A DNA stretch of 64,000 bases from Phellopilus nigrolimitatus (GCA_021029095.1 JAJOHG010000048.1:124001-188000), one strand, 5' to 3'; numbered from the stretch's first letter, positions 22,901 to 34,752 are shown. Numbers and translations: made by a program. Notes: generated from the sequence alone by a model not told the origin.

Positions 22901-24397
22901 TCCCGAGTGTTAGCGACTTTCTTGGGCGGATTGGCCGGAACGGTGATGTGGTACGTGAAGCTTGTTATACTAACTTGTGTGTCACGCGATGCTTACATCG
23001 AAAAAATTCTTCAGGTATATGTCAACGGGGCTTGGCAAAGGAAATGCAATCGGCCTGGCAGCTGTCACTGCTGTGTGCTTCCCCGTCTTCTACTTCATTC
23101 GGTTTAATTATGCAGCGCAGCCGATGACACTCACCATTTTCATCATGACCGTGGGCCTGGTTCTTGGTTACTCGTGGCAAGACACGCACGACCCTACTTT
23201 GTCTAATGCCGGTGAGTACAGTGCTTTGTCCCAGCTCCTTGGTGCAGTTAGCAGAAGTTGATCCATTTCATAAAGGTCGAGGAGTCTCAGTTGCATGGGT
23301 CAGCTTTTTTTTTTTCTTCGAAGAAGAAGAATGGTACGACTAATAGACAACCAGAAACGCTTCGTATTGGTTACTATTGGCGTGGCTGTGGCTTTGTAAT
23401 TCACTTTTTTTCATCATCATCCATGCTTTCTGACTAATGCATTGCAGTATCTTGTCATTTCTGCCTCCGACGACGACAATTCGACGGTATCTCCGCATGT
23501 CGTGTGCAACTACGGCTGAGCAGTTGGGCCAGTTGTACTGCGACATTGTTTCGTCTGCAACCTCACCGGATGGGCCGCACAGGGAAATAATAACTAAGGA
23601 TCTCATTGCTCTTCGCATGAAGCTCAGACGCTCGATAGCGCTGAAGCAGAACGTAGCGTATGAGGTATATCTCCTTATATCAAATGATAAGCTCCCATTC
23701 TTACAAAGGCTTCATTGCGATTTTTAGTTTTCGCTTCGCGGAAAATGGCCTGAGGCGAGGTATAATACTGTAAACGAGATTCAGATGTGGGTTCAATCCC
23801 TGAAGACGAGACATCGCTATAACTAGATATTCCAGGGAAATTGCGTACCTTCTGTCGCATCTGAAATCAGTCACAGAACACCTCGAGTTGTCATGGGCAA
23901 GAGCTTTTCTTAAGCGCACGCGCTTTCTTGAACCGGAATTCCAAGGCGATGTTCTTGGTGTCATCAGTAAGTACTTCTCTTTTTCTTCCTCCAAACTTTG
24001 CGGACAAGCCACTTTTTTAGGCATGATATCGTTCGCGCTGCGGACAGGAAAGCCACTGCCACAGGTCACGCCATGTCCATTACTCGACCGATTCGCCACC
24101 AATTTCTACGGGTTGAACGTCTTCCACCAAGATGACGAGGCCGACTATGGGCTACCACGAACTTTGACGGTTGAGACATTGGAGAATGAACAATACTTGT
24201 ATGTTTCTAACTTCATACTCATTTGAGCCGCGTTTCATTCACAATCCTTCAGATACTTCAGCGTCGGCGTGGCAACTGCTTTCGGCATAATAACGCGATT
24301 AGACAGACTCATGATTGCGACTAAGGAGCTTGTCGGAGAGCAATACCATATTCACGGGTTACCAGTCTACATTCACAAGGCAAAGGACGTACAATAG
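19962..24397 (+). CDS. DUF2421 / aromatic-acid-exporter-like membrane protein (Bre4-like)
   Basis: This is a large polytopic membrane protein of the fungal group with an ER-transporter-like six-helix N-terminal domain and a C-terminal DUF2421 region, related to brefeldin-A-sensitivity factor Bre4 and aromatic acid exporters. Its substrate is unknown. Nineteen exons join perfectly in frame (3,363 nt, 1,120 aa). The largest is 20962-21953; microexons of 23 and 41 nt lie at 23276-23298 and 23355-23395. Helices occur at residues about 80-260 (LLIALHTGAFLSPPAEPF, VICAVFLFIGTAFMLYSRA, CVISFYFHSAAAIACSVLVF). A cytoplasmic loop of about 350 residues contains a conspicuous His-rich tract (HHSHRNNAHAH, HHTLHGHNQHHRSHH). 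Later helices follow (AIGLAAVTAVCFPVFYFI), and the end is HGLPVYIHKAKDVQ. It appears intact. Confidence 0.85.
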
Positions 24398-24553
24398 AGT
24401 CGGGGACAGCAATATTGCAAACCAAAGCGGCAGTAGACTAGATGGTCGTAAATCTAGAATCAAATCATTCTTTCACCTTAGACCTCATGTAGAAAATTAA
24501 TTATGATTATTTAGACGGAAGTCACAGGTCAGATGCAGGAAAGGCACGTATTA
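24398..24553. other. Short intergenic spacer
   Basis: This is the 3' flank of the DUF2421-like gene, without other signals. Confidence 0.5.
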
Positions 24554-25083
24554 CTATGCTCGCAGGTTGCTTGAACATGGGAGGAATTGTTCTTTAAACG
24601 AAGAAACTATTAATGATCTAGACCGTAGCTGAGCTTCTTTAATGGGTCGGAAAAACTTCTTGCACATGAAACACGCGCTCGATGTTTCTGCCGTCCGGAA
24701 TAGAGACATCCCGGTGTAGTCATAGCGCGTGCATGCCGAAACGGGATGGACCCACAAACAAATTTGCCAAGCTCCCGCTTTCTCTCCACCATTCATGTAC
24801 ACCGTTCTATTCGCGTCCTTCATCACGCTTAGCCCTAACAGTTCGCAGATTGGGCGATGCATAAAATTAGAAGTTCCAAATGGATACAAGAGGCGCCCGC
24901 GCTCATACTCCGGGTAACAATGTGGCTGATCGACATCGATGATCTTCGTCATAAACTTATGATATTCTGCATTCATCTTTGCTTCTCCCTCAACCTAAAT
25001 TACCAACCAGTCGCCTTCAGGCAGATTCTGTTGAGCAACAACACGATCTTCCATGTGCAATCAGAGGTTCTCGACCTTCTGGT
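24554..25083 (-). pseudogene. Relic of an unrecognised gene with nonsense codons
   Basis: A minus-strand frame can be read for about 175 codons if two stops are ignored: KVENL-stop-LHMEDRVVAQQNLPEGDWLVI-stop-VEGEAKMNAEYHKF, then an uninterrupted 140 codons (CYPEYERGRLLYPFGTSNF, GGEKAGAWQICLWVHP, SACFMCKKFFRPI). One stop is TGA and the other TAG, each one C-to-T step from an Arg or Gln codon. I do not recognise the family. The open part alone could be read as a 140-aa gene, but its reading frame clearly continues upstream through the stops. Confidence 0.45.
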
Positions 25084-25249
25084 AATTAATCTAAACTGAA
25101 TGTTCTTTGCTTCTGAATTAATCGACGCGCACCCAGAACACGCCGAACTGCGTTTCCTCGTCTGTTCATCAGTCTTGTATTCGTCTCAAAATAACGCTCG
25201 GCATTTCAACAGGGTTTTTTTTTTCTCGCGCTGAGGGAGGTTCGCGCAG

Positions 25250-25256
25250 TATAAAT
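25250..25256 (+). promoter_or_regulatory. TATA box of hydrophobin 2
   Basis: TATAAAT lies 112 nt before the ATG at 25368, in the same role as the TATAAAA of hydrophobin 1. Confidence 0.55.
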
Positions 25257-25367
25257 GGCTTGCCCGTTTGCTCTGTTTCTCCAGTCGTGCAGCCCAGTTC
25301 CGCTTAACACTTCATACTCTCTTTACTCAAAGCTCCCCCAGTCCACCTCCATCCCCACCAGCCAAAA

Positions 25368-25895
25368 ATGTTCTCCAAGCTCGCCTTCATTGCCTCCCTC
25401 GTCGTTCTTGCGGTCGCCATTCCTACCCCGTCGTCCAGCCAGGCTAGAAATGCATTTTCGTTTTTCATGTTCCGTCGAATTTCTGACACAAGGATTTTCT
25501 CTCCCGATTATTTCTCCAACTTAGTGCGACACTGGCTCACTCCAGTGCTGCCAGAGCGTGCAGTCTGCTGGTTCGCCATCGGCGGCGAATCTCCTCGGCT
25601 TGCTGGGCGTTGTCGCCCAGGGCGTGGACGTTCCTGTTGGCATTACCTGCTCTCCGATTTCCGTGAGTACATTGGCGTCTCTTGCGTCCATGACGACACT
25701 GGCTCATGAAATGGCACGGTTTAGGTCATCGGTGTTGGAGGTGACAGTTGCACCGCTGACCCCGTCTGCTGCGAGAACAACACCTTCAGTAAGAAATAGT
25801 CTCTAATGAACAGCGCGCAGCTACTAATTTATTCAATTTATTTGTTAGACGGCGTCGTCGCCCTCGGCTGCACCCCGATCAACGTCGGCCTGTGA
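25368..25895 (+). CDS. Class I hydrophobin 2
   Basis: This is a secreted, self-assembling surface protein, closely related to hydrophobin 1. The exons are 25368-25442, 25525-25662, 25725-25788 and 25849-25895 (324 nt, 107 aa). The signal peptide is MFSKLAFIASLVVLAVAI. The eight cysteines are CDTGSLQCC, TCSPIS, SCTADPVCC and GCTPINVGL. Exons 2-4 have exactly the same lengths as in hydrophobin 1 (138, 64, 47 nt). Intron 1 begins GC (CAG/GCTAGA) where hydrophobin 1 has CAG/GTTAGC. The GC donor is therefore a single T-to-C change; splicing is expected but may be weaker. Confidence 0.95.
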
Positions 25896-26535
25896 GGAGA
25901 CGTTTTATCGCTGGACAATCCGTTTGCTTGATTATACCTGCTCCTACTCGTCTTTGGTCACCTTGACTATCCACGCTCTTTCTTCCTAAAATGGCGCTCT
26001 TTACACTAGCTCTTCCATCCTATTGTTTCTCAAATTGTAGTACTTCTCTGTACGTGTCAGTGTCCAGTTGTTCTGACATCACATTAGTTGCAATTATATG
26101 GGTTTGGAAAGTTTAGACGTTAGACTGTTTTTCACTATTGACAGGGAAGCCTGTTCTCGATCGCATCATTTTCTATCTAAAAGAGCCTTTCCCATGAGCT
26201 CTGAAACCACTCTAAATTAATGGGAGTTCATTGTTAGATCAAGTACTTACATAATCACCTTGACGATTTACAGAGGTGTAAGTAAATGATAGTAGAGAGT
26301 GTACATACGCTCTTACTTAGTGTTACGCGTGTATTGAAGTCTACCAGAGTGTACAAAAAAACTGTAATTTGTACACACACCTTGTTAACCGAGATCACCG
26401 TATGCGTACGCCTGCTTACTTTTAAGATTAGACCGTGTACACACTGTAGCGAGTAGGCATGTCATCGCTCATCGTTTCATCCTCGCGCTCACTACTTTCT
26501 GCGCTGGCAGCTTTGCTGATGCTAGGCGCTTTATA
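25896..26535. other. Intergenic
   Basis: This is AT-rich spacer after hydrophobin 2. I see no gene, and no repeat with convincing ends. Confidence 0.5.
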
Positions 26536-28810
26536 ATGAAAACACTCACGTCCTCTCCGACGGCCCTGACTCCAGACGATGAGAAGTTGGACACCTTTGA
26601 ATTCCCACCACCGTCTCCGGCGTCCTCTTCAGCAGTCAAGAAAGCACGGAGACAAACCGCGTTCTACCCAAACATGAATTCATCGAACAAGCTTCAAAAG
26701 CCGTTCAGCAGGAGTGCAGCGAAGCGGGAGAGTGTCATGGCGCTTGGAAGCATCGAGCATTTGCAGCATTATTTTACGAAGACTGGGCTTACTGCAAAGC
26801 AGAAGTGAGTGGTTCGATATCGCACTCATCAATAGTATTGAAAATGTTGAACTGGAGACCATGTTAGCGCGCTGGAACAGAACAAGGCTCTTGTGCCTGC
26901 GATCGGTGGACCGACAAATCGCCCGCTGCGCCCATCGCTGGGGAGTGTACAGGAATTCCATTTACCCCCTTCACCTGCCGTCCCGGTCTTCTCGCGTCCG
27001 CCCTATCCTACTGTCGAGAAGACCTACGAAGTCGATCCAGAGAATCTCAAGCCTGGTGTGATAAGGGATTTAGAGGCTGTCTCTGAGTCCTGGGGTCTAG
27101 TGAAAGGTAATAAACCAGTCGAAGACTTCGACGTGCTCGCCACTCTGCAACTCACAACGCAATTGATTCGTACTGTGCGGAACTACCTTGTCTCAATGCC
27201 AGATGACTCGATATCGCCTGATCTGGAAAAACCTCAGTTTCGCCCGGGGACACTGCAGCCCGTGCCGACGAAACGGGCGGTGTCCAACCCAAGCTCAGCA
27301 TCTCAGCCGCTATCACGAATTCGACGTTCTGCCCTTGAAGTACTAACTGTTCTTCGCGCACTCGAGGAAACTACTCGTCTACCGCTTTCTGACGACGCGT
27401 ACGACGCAATGAGCGATCACCTCTCTTCCCAGGATTCGCGCTCTCCAGAACCTATCATCACTTCGCTCGAGGACGACGAACATAGACATCATCAAGCGCA
27501 AGGACATGACATCTCCTTCGCGATTTCTGTCGTCTCCATTCCTGGAAGATCTGAGGCTGTGCCTGTGTGGGACGACTCGGACGACTCGTTCGATGCGACC
27601 GATGACGTCGGCGATGGAAAGCGAGATGTCTGGGACGAACGCCTCGTTCTCGGCGGTGGGTGGCTATATCGTCAGGACATTCGTCTTGCAGACGTCAAGA
27701 ACGAGCGCGATGTCGTCGGAAAATACCTCGATGCTGTCGATGAGGTGCTTTTTGACGGCAACAGCGCAGAGGGGATGCGTGGTTGGCAACGTGCAGGTGC
27801 GGAGCGCTCGAGAGTGGAGAGGGAGGGGAAAGCGAAGAGTCGGCGTATAAGTCAAGCAAAGCGTCGGATTGACGCGTCGCCAGACCCGGGAAACAGACTG
27901 ATATCTACTGAGATGCTGGATGCGATGGGCGACATGGCGATTACCGAGGGGACAGAATCGCCAGAGCATTCAGAGGCGGAGGACAGCATCGATGATGACG
28001 ACCTTCCAGTGTGGGCGAAACGCGGGGCATTCGATGATGTTGCGGATCCTCTAGGCAAGTTTTTCAATTTCGCTTCAAGCTAATTACAAATAAGCTAATT
28101 CTGATTGAATTCAGCCCGCACGTATGCTCTCCTCGCTGCGCTCACCCCATCATCTCTCGTGTCTCTGCTCCCCTCGCCGTATACTTCACGCTCTGACCTA
28201 CTTGCGGCGCTCAGCTCTGGTCAGCTCCTTTGTGTCGCCTATAACACCGGTATACGACGGAGCCGCAAACCATGGGGTTACATTAACAAGGACGCCGTGC
28301 ACGACATCGCTGCTCTCGAGCTGAAGGCCGAGGCGGAAACTGATGGCGGAGAAGCAGCGGAAAAGCGCAAGACCGGATGGACGTTCAGACGCACGGACAA
28401 CCTGCGCCTGTGGGCTGCGTGAGTTTTCTCTTTTTTCTTGGTTGGACTTGCAACATTGACTGCGACGCTCTTACTTCTGTATCATACGCGCACACAGCGC
28501 CCTGAAGCTACGTTATCTAGTACCGCTTACGTCGCCGATGCCTTCCGACAACTCGCTGTCGTCCCTACCGTCTATGGGCGCGAGTAGCGACTCCCTCGCA
28601 GGAAGCCCTACGAAGTCCGCCACGCCTACCCCGTCGGGCTCGCCCGCGCCAGCACGGACGAAGTTCGTCGCGGGCACGGGCGAGGTGCCCCTGATCGTCT
28701 TCGATGCAAAAGCGGTCGCGCGGCGCGACGACGGTTGGGAAGCGATGCTCGAGACGGTTATTCTCTGCTGGGTGCGCGCGGTCGTGAACGAACGACGCGG
28801 GGCACGGTGA
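26536..28810 (+). CDS. Conserved fungal protein of unknown function
   Basis: Four exons, 26536-26804, 26868-28054, 28115-28418 and 28498-28810, join in frame (2,073 nt, 690 aa). The N-terminal third is low-complexity and basic. The middle is acidic and Ser/Asp-rich (WDDSDDSFDATDDVGDG). An ordered C-terminal part contains LLPSPYTSRSDLLAALSSGQ, LLCVAYNTGIRRSRKPWGYI and FRRTDNLRLWAAALKLRY, which resembles a calponin-homology-like small helical domain in spacing, though I cannot confirm that. No signal peptide or membrane segment is seen. Intron 2 uses a GC donor of the classical form (TAG/GCAAGT, first intron base 28055). A GT alternative there breaks the frame. The gene appears intact; its role is unknown. 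Confidence 0.75.
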
Positions 28811-29389
28811 TCCAACGGGTCGCACTGTTTTATTCCAATATGGAAGATAAGTACATGAGGAGCGGATTTAACGAATAATGAATGTTATGGATATAAAGAA
28901 TCGAGGTCAAAACGGCGGTGCTCTGTGTCCGTCGAAGCTCGGCTTTTATGGAAATATTAGGACATAGGAACTTCCAGCGAGTACTACATATCGGCTCATG
29001 CTGGTGTACATGTATATTGTGTAATGAATGTGGATGTAAAAAGTCAATCACTTCTTGTTATGGCCCTGATAGCACGAGCAAAGTGAATCATTCACGTCTA
29101 TATGGTCGACGTATGGTCGACACCTCCTTAAAGCAGAATTTACCACGTCTTGGACGTTCATGATCAAATTATCTGAAACATGGCCTTAAATCACTTCATG
29201 ACAAGCACCAGTATAGCTTTTACTATCACGAGTCTTACAGACGATTCTTTCAAACTATACAGTCATAGTTTTTTTCAAATTCTTAACGGGCCAACATCCC
29301 ACGAGCTGAGGCAGCTAGAGTGCAAATGAGAATCTTGCGAGCCAGTTTGAAAGCCATTGCTCACATTTTTATCAAACTTGGTCTTGCAT
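28811..29389. other. Intergenic, 3' flank of family M gene A
   Basis: The right part (29308-29342) carries the GCAGCTAGA...AAATGAGAAT motif seen downstream of most family M genes. No other gene is visible. Confidence 0.5.
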
Positions 29390-30411
29390 TCAGGAACCAT
29401 CTGCGTGCGCGTCGTTCGCATGTGACGCTCGGTTGTAAAGCTCGTTCACATCTAACGTGCTGTCGCCCCTTGCCAGTACATTTACCAATAAGAGTCTTAT
29501 CCAGTCTGGCTTCAGCAAAGATGCATAGGAAAGGACGAAAAATAGCAAACGTACGTAAAGAATCTTGTCTCTTCGTTGCACTGCACGGTATGTGTGCCCG
29601 CGCCCATCGAGATCCTTCGGACAACTGCATCGCTCTGAGAGACAGAAACATGTCTCGAAACACCGTTGACGTCGGAATACGCGAGGTCAATACTGTCTCC
29701 GCCACTGTTGACAAGCTTGTAGGAGGCAGGGTCAGTAGAGGAGGCGAGACCAGCAAAGGCGGCATTGACGTCGATCGGGCTGTCTGCGGCTGAGTATCTA
29801 ATCGACAATTCAGCCTTATGTAAACATGCGGAGGAAAGGAAAAAGATCAGGGCAGGCGCACGTCATCTTTTTCTGGCCCGTGCCGCGTTTCAATTTGACC
29901 TCAAACACGCCCTTCTCAGAGGCGATGCTGTCCGCCTGTATTTGTTCATTTGGGCCAACAGTGCGCGACGTCGAATGTTTGCCGCTGTCGGAGTACGAGA
30001 CAACGATGATGTGGGGACCATTGTTGATAAACGTGAGAAAGATGGTAACACCGACATTGAATAACGTGTTCATGTCGACATTGCTGGCAGCATTCTCAAC
30101 GGGCGGGTATCTTGTAATCCAATTTAATTTTCAAAAATAACGCAAAGGAAGAGACGAAAGATGACGTACGTGATATATCTCTTATGAATGCCGCGCTGCA
30201 GGGTAATGTCGTACTTGTTGCCCGGCGAGAAGTCCGAGTCAATGATGCTATTCCCTTGGGCTTCGACAGTAAACAGCTGTATATTATGTTTCGGGTGGAC
30301 GGTTAAATTCTTCAAGACGCTTTTGTCATTGGTGTACGAAACAATGATGATATGTTTGCCGTTCTCGTTAAAAAGGGTAACAACCTTAGAGATGTTGACT
30401 GAGGAAGGCAT
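29390..30411 (-). CDS. Family M modular protein, copy A (three modules plus tail)
   Basis: Exons 30411-30170, 30110-29862, 29797-29555 and 29495-29390 join in frame (840 nt, 279 aa). All three introns are phase 2. Exons 1-3 each encode one module of about 80 residues and exon 4 is a short tail. Module cores are ENGKHIIIVSYTNDKS...DITLQRG, NNGPHIIVVSYSDSGK...VKLKRG and SGGDSIDLAYSDVNG...GTHTVQC. Each later module opens with a D-hydrophobic-N motif (VDMNTLF, IDVNAAF); the tail has LDVNELYNRA. There is no signal peptide, so a cytoplasmic protein is likely. I do not recognise the domain; alternating hydrophobic residues suggest a beta-sandwich. This copy stands alone about 6 kb left of the others and appears intact. 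Confidence 0.8.
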
Positions 30412-30509
30412 CGAACGAAAAGCGAAGGTTGCGAAGCGATGCTGAGTTCTGATGTTGGGGAGGCGATGCGAGTACGAGGGGTTACTGACACAAAACGTCT
30501 CTGCCTCAA

Positions 30510-30516
30510 TTTATAG
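30510..30516 (-). promoter_or_regulatory. TATA box of family M copy A
   Basis: TATAAAT on the minus strand, preceded by GC and CCATG, lies 99 nt upstream of the start codon. The same TCCAWGCTATAAAW context recurs upstream of copies B, D, F, H and I. Confidence 0.7.
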
Positions 30517-32738
30517 CATGGATGTCAAGCGCCTTTAGGCCTGCAGGCAGATAAAGTACACAGTCATTTTCCGTTCGCGCCTCGAGAATTGCGGTATCGC
30601 CAATTGCGATTGTCGCTCGTGGATGCGCGATCGTCCGAGATTGGGAGGCCTGAATTCGAGAAATACAGAACACAAGAACGAGGTGGACACATGTCGCAGC
30701 AGATTCACCAAGAATTCTAGAGGTAAGATAAATCAATTCGACCCAGCGCTTTCTGCAGGGATGCAAATATGAGCTACTCCAAGCATTTACATGAGAATCA
30801 TACCATATGCAATGTGGGCAAGTCTGAGAAGTGGTGGTAGGAGTAGAAGTAGAAGCGATATAAGCGCGGCGTGCTGAAGCTGGCGTCTCGGGATTAGCAG
30901 TTTTCAGCACCAACATCCATTTGGGATGGCGGAAGTTCGATGAATATGTTGAAAGTGGGAAGCACCGTACTTCGTCGCAGACAAAAGCACTAATGGAAAA
31001 GCGCTACGCGTGAGCTGGTGTGCACCTGTTGGAATTGAAGGATGTCTGCGCGTCGAGTCGGAATTGGCGCCAGTAGGCGCCTATCTTAGCCGGAAAGTGC
31101 CGCGCCGGTGATAACGATGATGGAATCTCCGTTCTACCTCCACGAGCGAACTTGCACGTCGACATCTACATGTAATTTCAAGACAAGGTCTCTGAGGTTC
31201 TCGAATGTCTTTGAGTCCCTTCTCCATGTGAGCACGCATTTTGACAGAAATTAAAGGATTGTGCTCGATCTCCTTCCTATCTGCAAGATATCCTGTGTAA
31301 GATGTAGGAAACCTGATTTTACTCTAGAACTCTATTGCAACTCGACGGGTATCTACTACAACGGGATGGTGGACAAGGTTTACTATCCATATGTCACGCC
31401 AGCTCGCACGTGCTGCCGTGAAAATCATTGACAAAAACAAAGGAATGTTGTGCAATTTTTTTTCCCCAGTGACCTGAATCTTAGTTATGGAGCGCTGATA
31501 CACTACTCGATTCTCTTTTCAATCCAGCATTCAAACAACATCAACAGCAGTAAAACCTCGACTCGATATAAAATCCCTGGACTCAATATGTCGTTAAATA
31601 TCGGCCTTGTCTGAGCCGAACCCCATTCGAAGCTGCCCCTTCTGAAACTGCGAGTCGAAGCCAGTCGACACACCTCTTCGGCAGACACCGCTTCGCGACG
31701 CTCCGTCAACGCGTACTCCCGAGGACATCCTGACGATCCCCACAGGACCGAACCGAAAATAAGCGCATCGCTGTCGACCACTCCCGAGGCTTGCAGCGTC
31801 CCATGTGCACGACCATATGAGCCTGACGCAAGATTACCGCCCGTGACTTCTGCCCGCTTTACTACCTCACTCTTCCCCGCCAGGAAGCTGCACCATCTTA
31901 CGCACTCCCCCTTGTCGCGCCTTTGCCATCCGGCGTTCGTTTTGCGTCTCCTATATCTGCGCGCTGGTTGGCCAATTGTCCGATAGCGAAGGCTCGCAGT
32001 TCTTCGTTCGCAGTTTTCCAGCGTGCTGTGGATCTGCCTACCCTCATATGTATATTTGAGTGCGAAGAAGCCGGCATCTAAATGGCGCTATTTATTCCGT
32101 CCTTCAGTACTCGATTCTAGCGGCATCTGCGTGGAGCATCATCGACGTGCTCAGGGCACTCACGCTCGCAAATCACCATTCATCGCGAACACGCTGTAGG
32201 CAAACACGTCGAGCCACATGCATCAAGTCTTTCGTAGCTTGTCACGTCCATTGAATGAGCCAGCACGGACTTGTACGGATCCAAAAGCGACCATCATGCT
32301 TGGGATATTTATAAAAACTGGAATTGGCGCCGACAAGAAGAGTATGCCGCGGTGAGCTTCTGGGCCCATGGTTCTACTGAAATCATTCCACAGGAACTGG
32401 CAAATTCCAATTGTTTCCCAATGAAGAGAAATGCACACGGAGCAAGTCGGCTTCTGGCGCGTGGTTCTGGACTCGAGGAAGCACGTCAACGATATAACTT
32501 TAAAATAACTCTATCTCTTCTATATGCTGCTCATTTGGCCCACTGGAATACTCGTGCTAACCTTTTTGAGGAGGAGACACGTGTGCCCGACACTGCCAGG
32601 ACGAACTGCACCCGCACACAGCTAAGACCCGCTGCGGCGATCCCAGATGTATGCTTATTCCAAGTATGAGCGTCGACCGCTCTCGCAGCGTCCCCGGCAT
32701 CGTGCGCTTTCGTGACACACTATGATTTTTTGAATTCA
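30517..32738. other. Long spacer without supported genes
   Basis: Several open frames of up to 136 codons occur on both strands (for example 30916-30506, minus), but none shows introns, a family motif or biased codon use. I list no gene here. Confidence 0.45.
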
Positions 32739-33010
32739 GCACGTGTCAGCTGGACGGAACTGATACGTGTGGCGACGCTGAAGTCATCACGGCCACGAAC
32801 CGAATCGAGTCGCTCAACCCCGCGCTCATCCGTCCTGGCCGTATAGACTCTAAGATTGAGTTCCCTCTGACCGACGTGGAGATAGAGCGGCGCATTCTCA
32901 AGTGCGTTCTTTTACTTAACTCTGTGTATTCACGCGTATTGAGTGCACCAACTTCAGACTCTACATGTCACGGCCATGCGCCTTAGCAAAGACGTCAGGC
33001 CTGGGTGCGC
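32739..33010 (+). pseudogene. 26S proteasome AAA-ATPase Rpt2 fragment
   Basis: From an ATTCAG acceptor the frame reads [18 protein letters not shown] and then [16 protein letters not shown], followed by [17 protein letters not shown]. This matches the AAA+ second region of homology of proteasome subunit Rpt2 ([19 protein letters not shown]). An AA/GTGCGT donor at about 32902 and a CTTCAG acceptor at about 32957 retain an intron, after which LYMSR and MRLSKDV continue the alignment only with one base dropped. Walker A and B and the N- and C-terminal parts are absent. The retained intron means this is a genomic fragment, not a processed copy. Confidence 0.75.
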
Positions 33011-33584
33011 CAAGCCACCAGCCGCTGCATCCTACCTCGCCCGTGCTCAAGCAACCCCTCTCTGGAATCCCCGTATGCTTTACACTAATATGTGGCCCCC
33101 TGAGACGCGTCAAATAACATCAAATACCTTCAGAGCCGCTCAGAAAGCTAGCTTCAAAAACTCTCAGAACTGTCAGATCCTTCAGTTCAGATGAGCCCCA
33201 GAAGCTTAGTTGATAGTTCTGACATTTTTCAGATCCGTCAATACTTTCAAAAATCTGAACTGAACTGAAGCAAATTGATGCTACCTGAGCAAATCTGACA
33301 GGGTACTAGGCTTTTCCTGATGCTTTGTCCCCCATGGATGTGCTACTGTCGGGGAACGTCGCTCGCTCATGGGCATCCACATTGATATACTTGTTCAGTC
33401 CGAGTCACGAACGTCCATTTACATCCCTCATGCCAGCAAACTTGATCGCTGCGCAAACGACACATGCGCTCCATTGTCATCAAGTCCTTCCGTAATGATT
33501 AAATAAACTTCATCGGGCTGCGAATAAAAGACGAAGTGCTCTTTGGAATCGACCTTGCACCTGGATTCCAGTCCCCACCTCATA

Positions 33585-34752
33585 ATGCGTACGTCTGTCT
33601 TTCATCGTCTCTACTTCTTGCTCGCTGCCACCACCGTTGTAAACGGTCAAAGTAAAATCGTATTGACCAATGACGACGGTTGGGCTGTTGCAAATGTTCG
33701 AGCACAAAACACTGCGTTGAAGAACGCTGGGTTCAATGTTTGCGGCTTCCTTCATCTTAAGAATGACATTCCTCATGTTCAAATTGTCCTACAGGTTGTT
33801 CTCTCTTCCCCGGCAGAGAACGAATCTGGGACTGGATCTTCCGATGCACCACCGACTGTGCTGGGTTCCGATGGCTGCGAGTTCCAGAGCTGTCCGGCTG
33901 GTGCTCCCGCTACTGGATCTGATCCTGATGATGGTAGGTCTGGCAAATTCTTCGAAGTTTGATCCTTTCTGACAATGTTCTTCAAGCTCGCCTGAACTAT
34001 GTGAACTCATTTCCGTGAGAGCATTTACAGAGCAAGCTGCTAATTCTTTCGATATTGAAAAACCCTCTGTAGTGTCACTTCTGTACGATTCGGCATTCAG
34101 ACTGCGGCCCCACCGTTTTTCGGCGGCACCGAACCCGACTTCGTTGTTTCTGGACCGAATGTAGGAAAGAATCTAGGATCAGTGGTTCTCGAATCAGGTA
34201 CAGTGTGCGTAAGATCTGCATCCGTGCGTAGTTCGCAAGATTTATATTTGTATTTGAATTGATTTCAGCGGTGCTGCCTGTGAAGCTGCCAAGGAAGGCA
34301 TTCCTTCTGTCGCGTTTTCGGGAGCGGGAGGCTCGCATGTCTCGTATACTACACTTTCGACGCCCTCAGCGTCTACCACTACTGCGGAAGTTTTCGCTGC
34401 GCTGGGGACGACGTTCACGCAAGCCCTTCTCGCCACGCCCTTCAACTCGTCTTCGCCAATCCTGCCACCGAACATCACCCTTAACGTCAATTACGCGGCT
34501 GCTAAGGGTGACTGCACGGATGCAGATGCATTCAGTTTCGTGCTGACACGCATCCATACCGCAACGTCAACCACGCCTGCTGACGTCACAACCTGCGGAA
34601 GCGACCGTCTCCCGACGGAGAGGAGCGTTGTGTCGCTTTCGGGCTGCTTTGCGAGCGTCAGCGTCATGAATGCGACGACCAAAGGAGACGTCGACTCGGA
34701 TACTCAGGAGTTTGTGCTGAACAAGCTTCGTTCATTCTTGTCTTGCACGTAG
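33585..34752 (+). CDS. SurE-like phosphatase/nucleotidase, copy 1 (intact)
   Basis: This secreted member of the SurE family (metal-dependent 5'/3'-nucleotidase or acid phosphatase fold) has exons 33585-33737, 33795-33933, 33987-34014, 34073-34204 and 34269-34752 (936 nt, 311 aa). A signal peptide (MRTSVFHRLYFLLAA) precedes the metal-site motif IVLTNDDGWAVANVRA; the two adjacent aspartates are present. Next come the SSPAENESGTGS loop, FVVSGPNVGKNLG, and a C-terminal half with VNYAAAKGDCTDADAF. The start was chosen at 33585 because the in-frame ATG 14 codons upstream would bury the signal peptide. Substrate is unknown. Its mirror copy at 62.3-63.5 kb has identical exon lengths. Confidence 0.9.

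Noticed and set aside
23780..23820. tRNA-like GGGTTCAATCCC near 23788
   Set aside because: Only a T-arm-like string inside an intron of the DUF2421-like gene; no acceptor stem or anticodon arm can be drawn.
30506..30916. 136-codon minus-strand frame upstream of copy A
   Set aside because: It covers the conserved TATA region of copy A and has no counterpart upstream of other copies.
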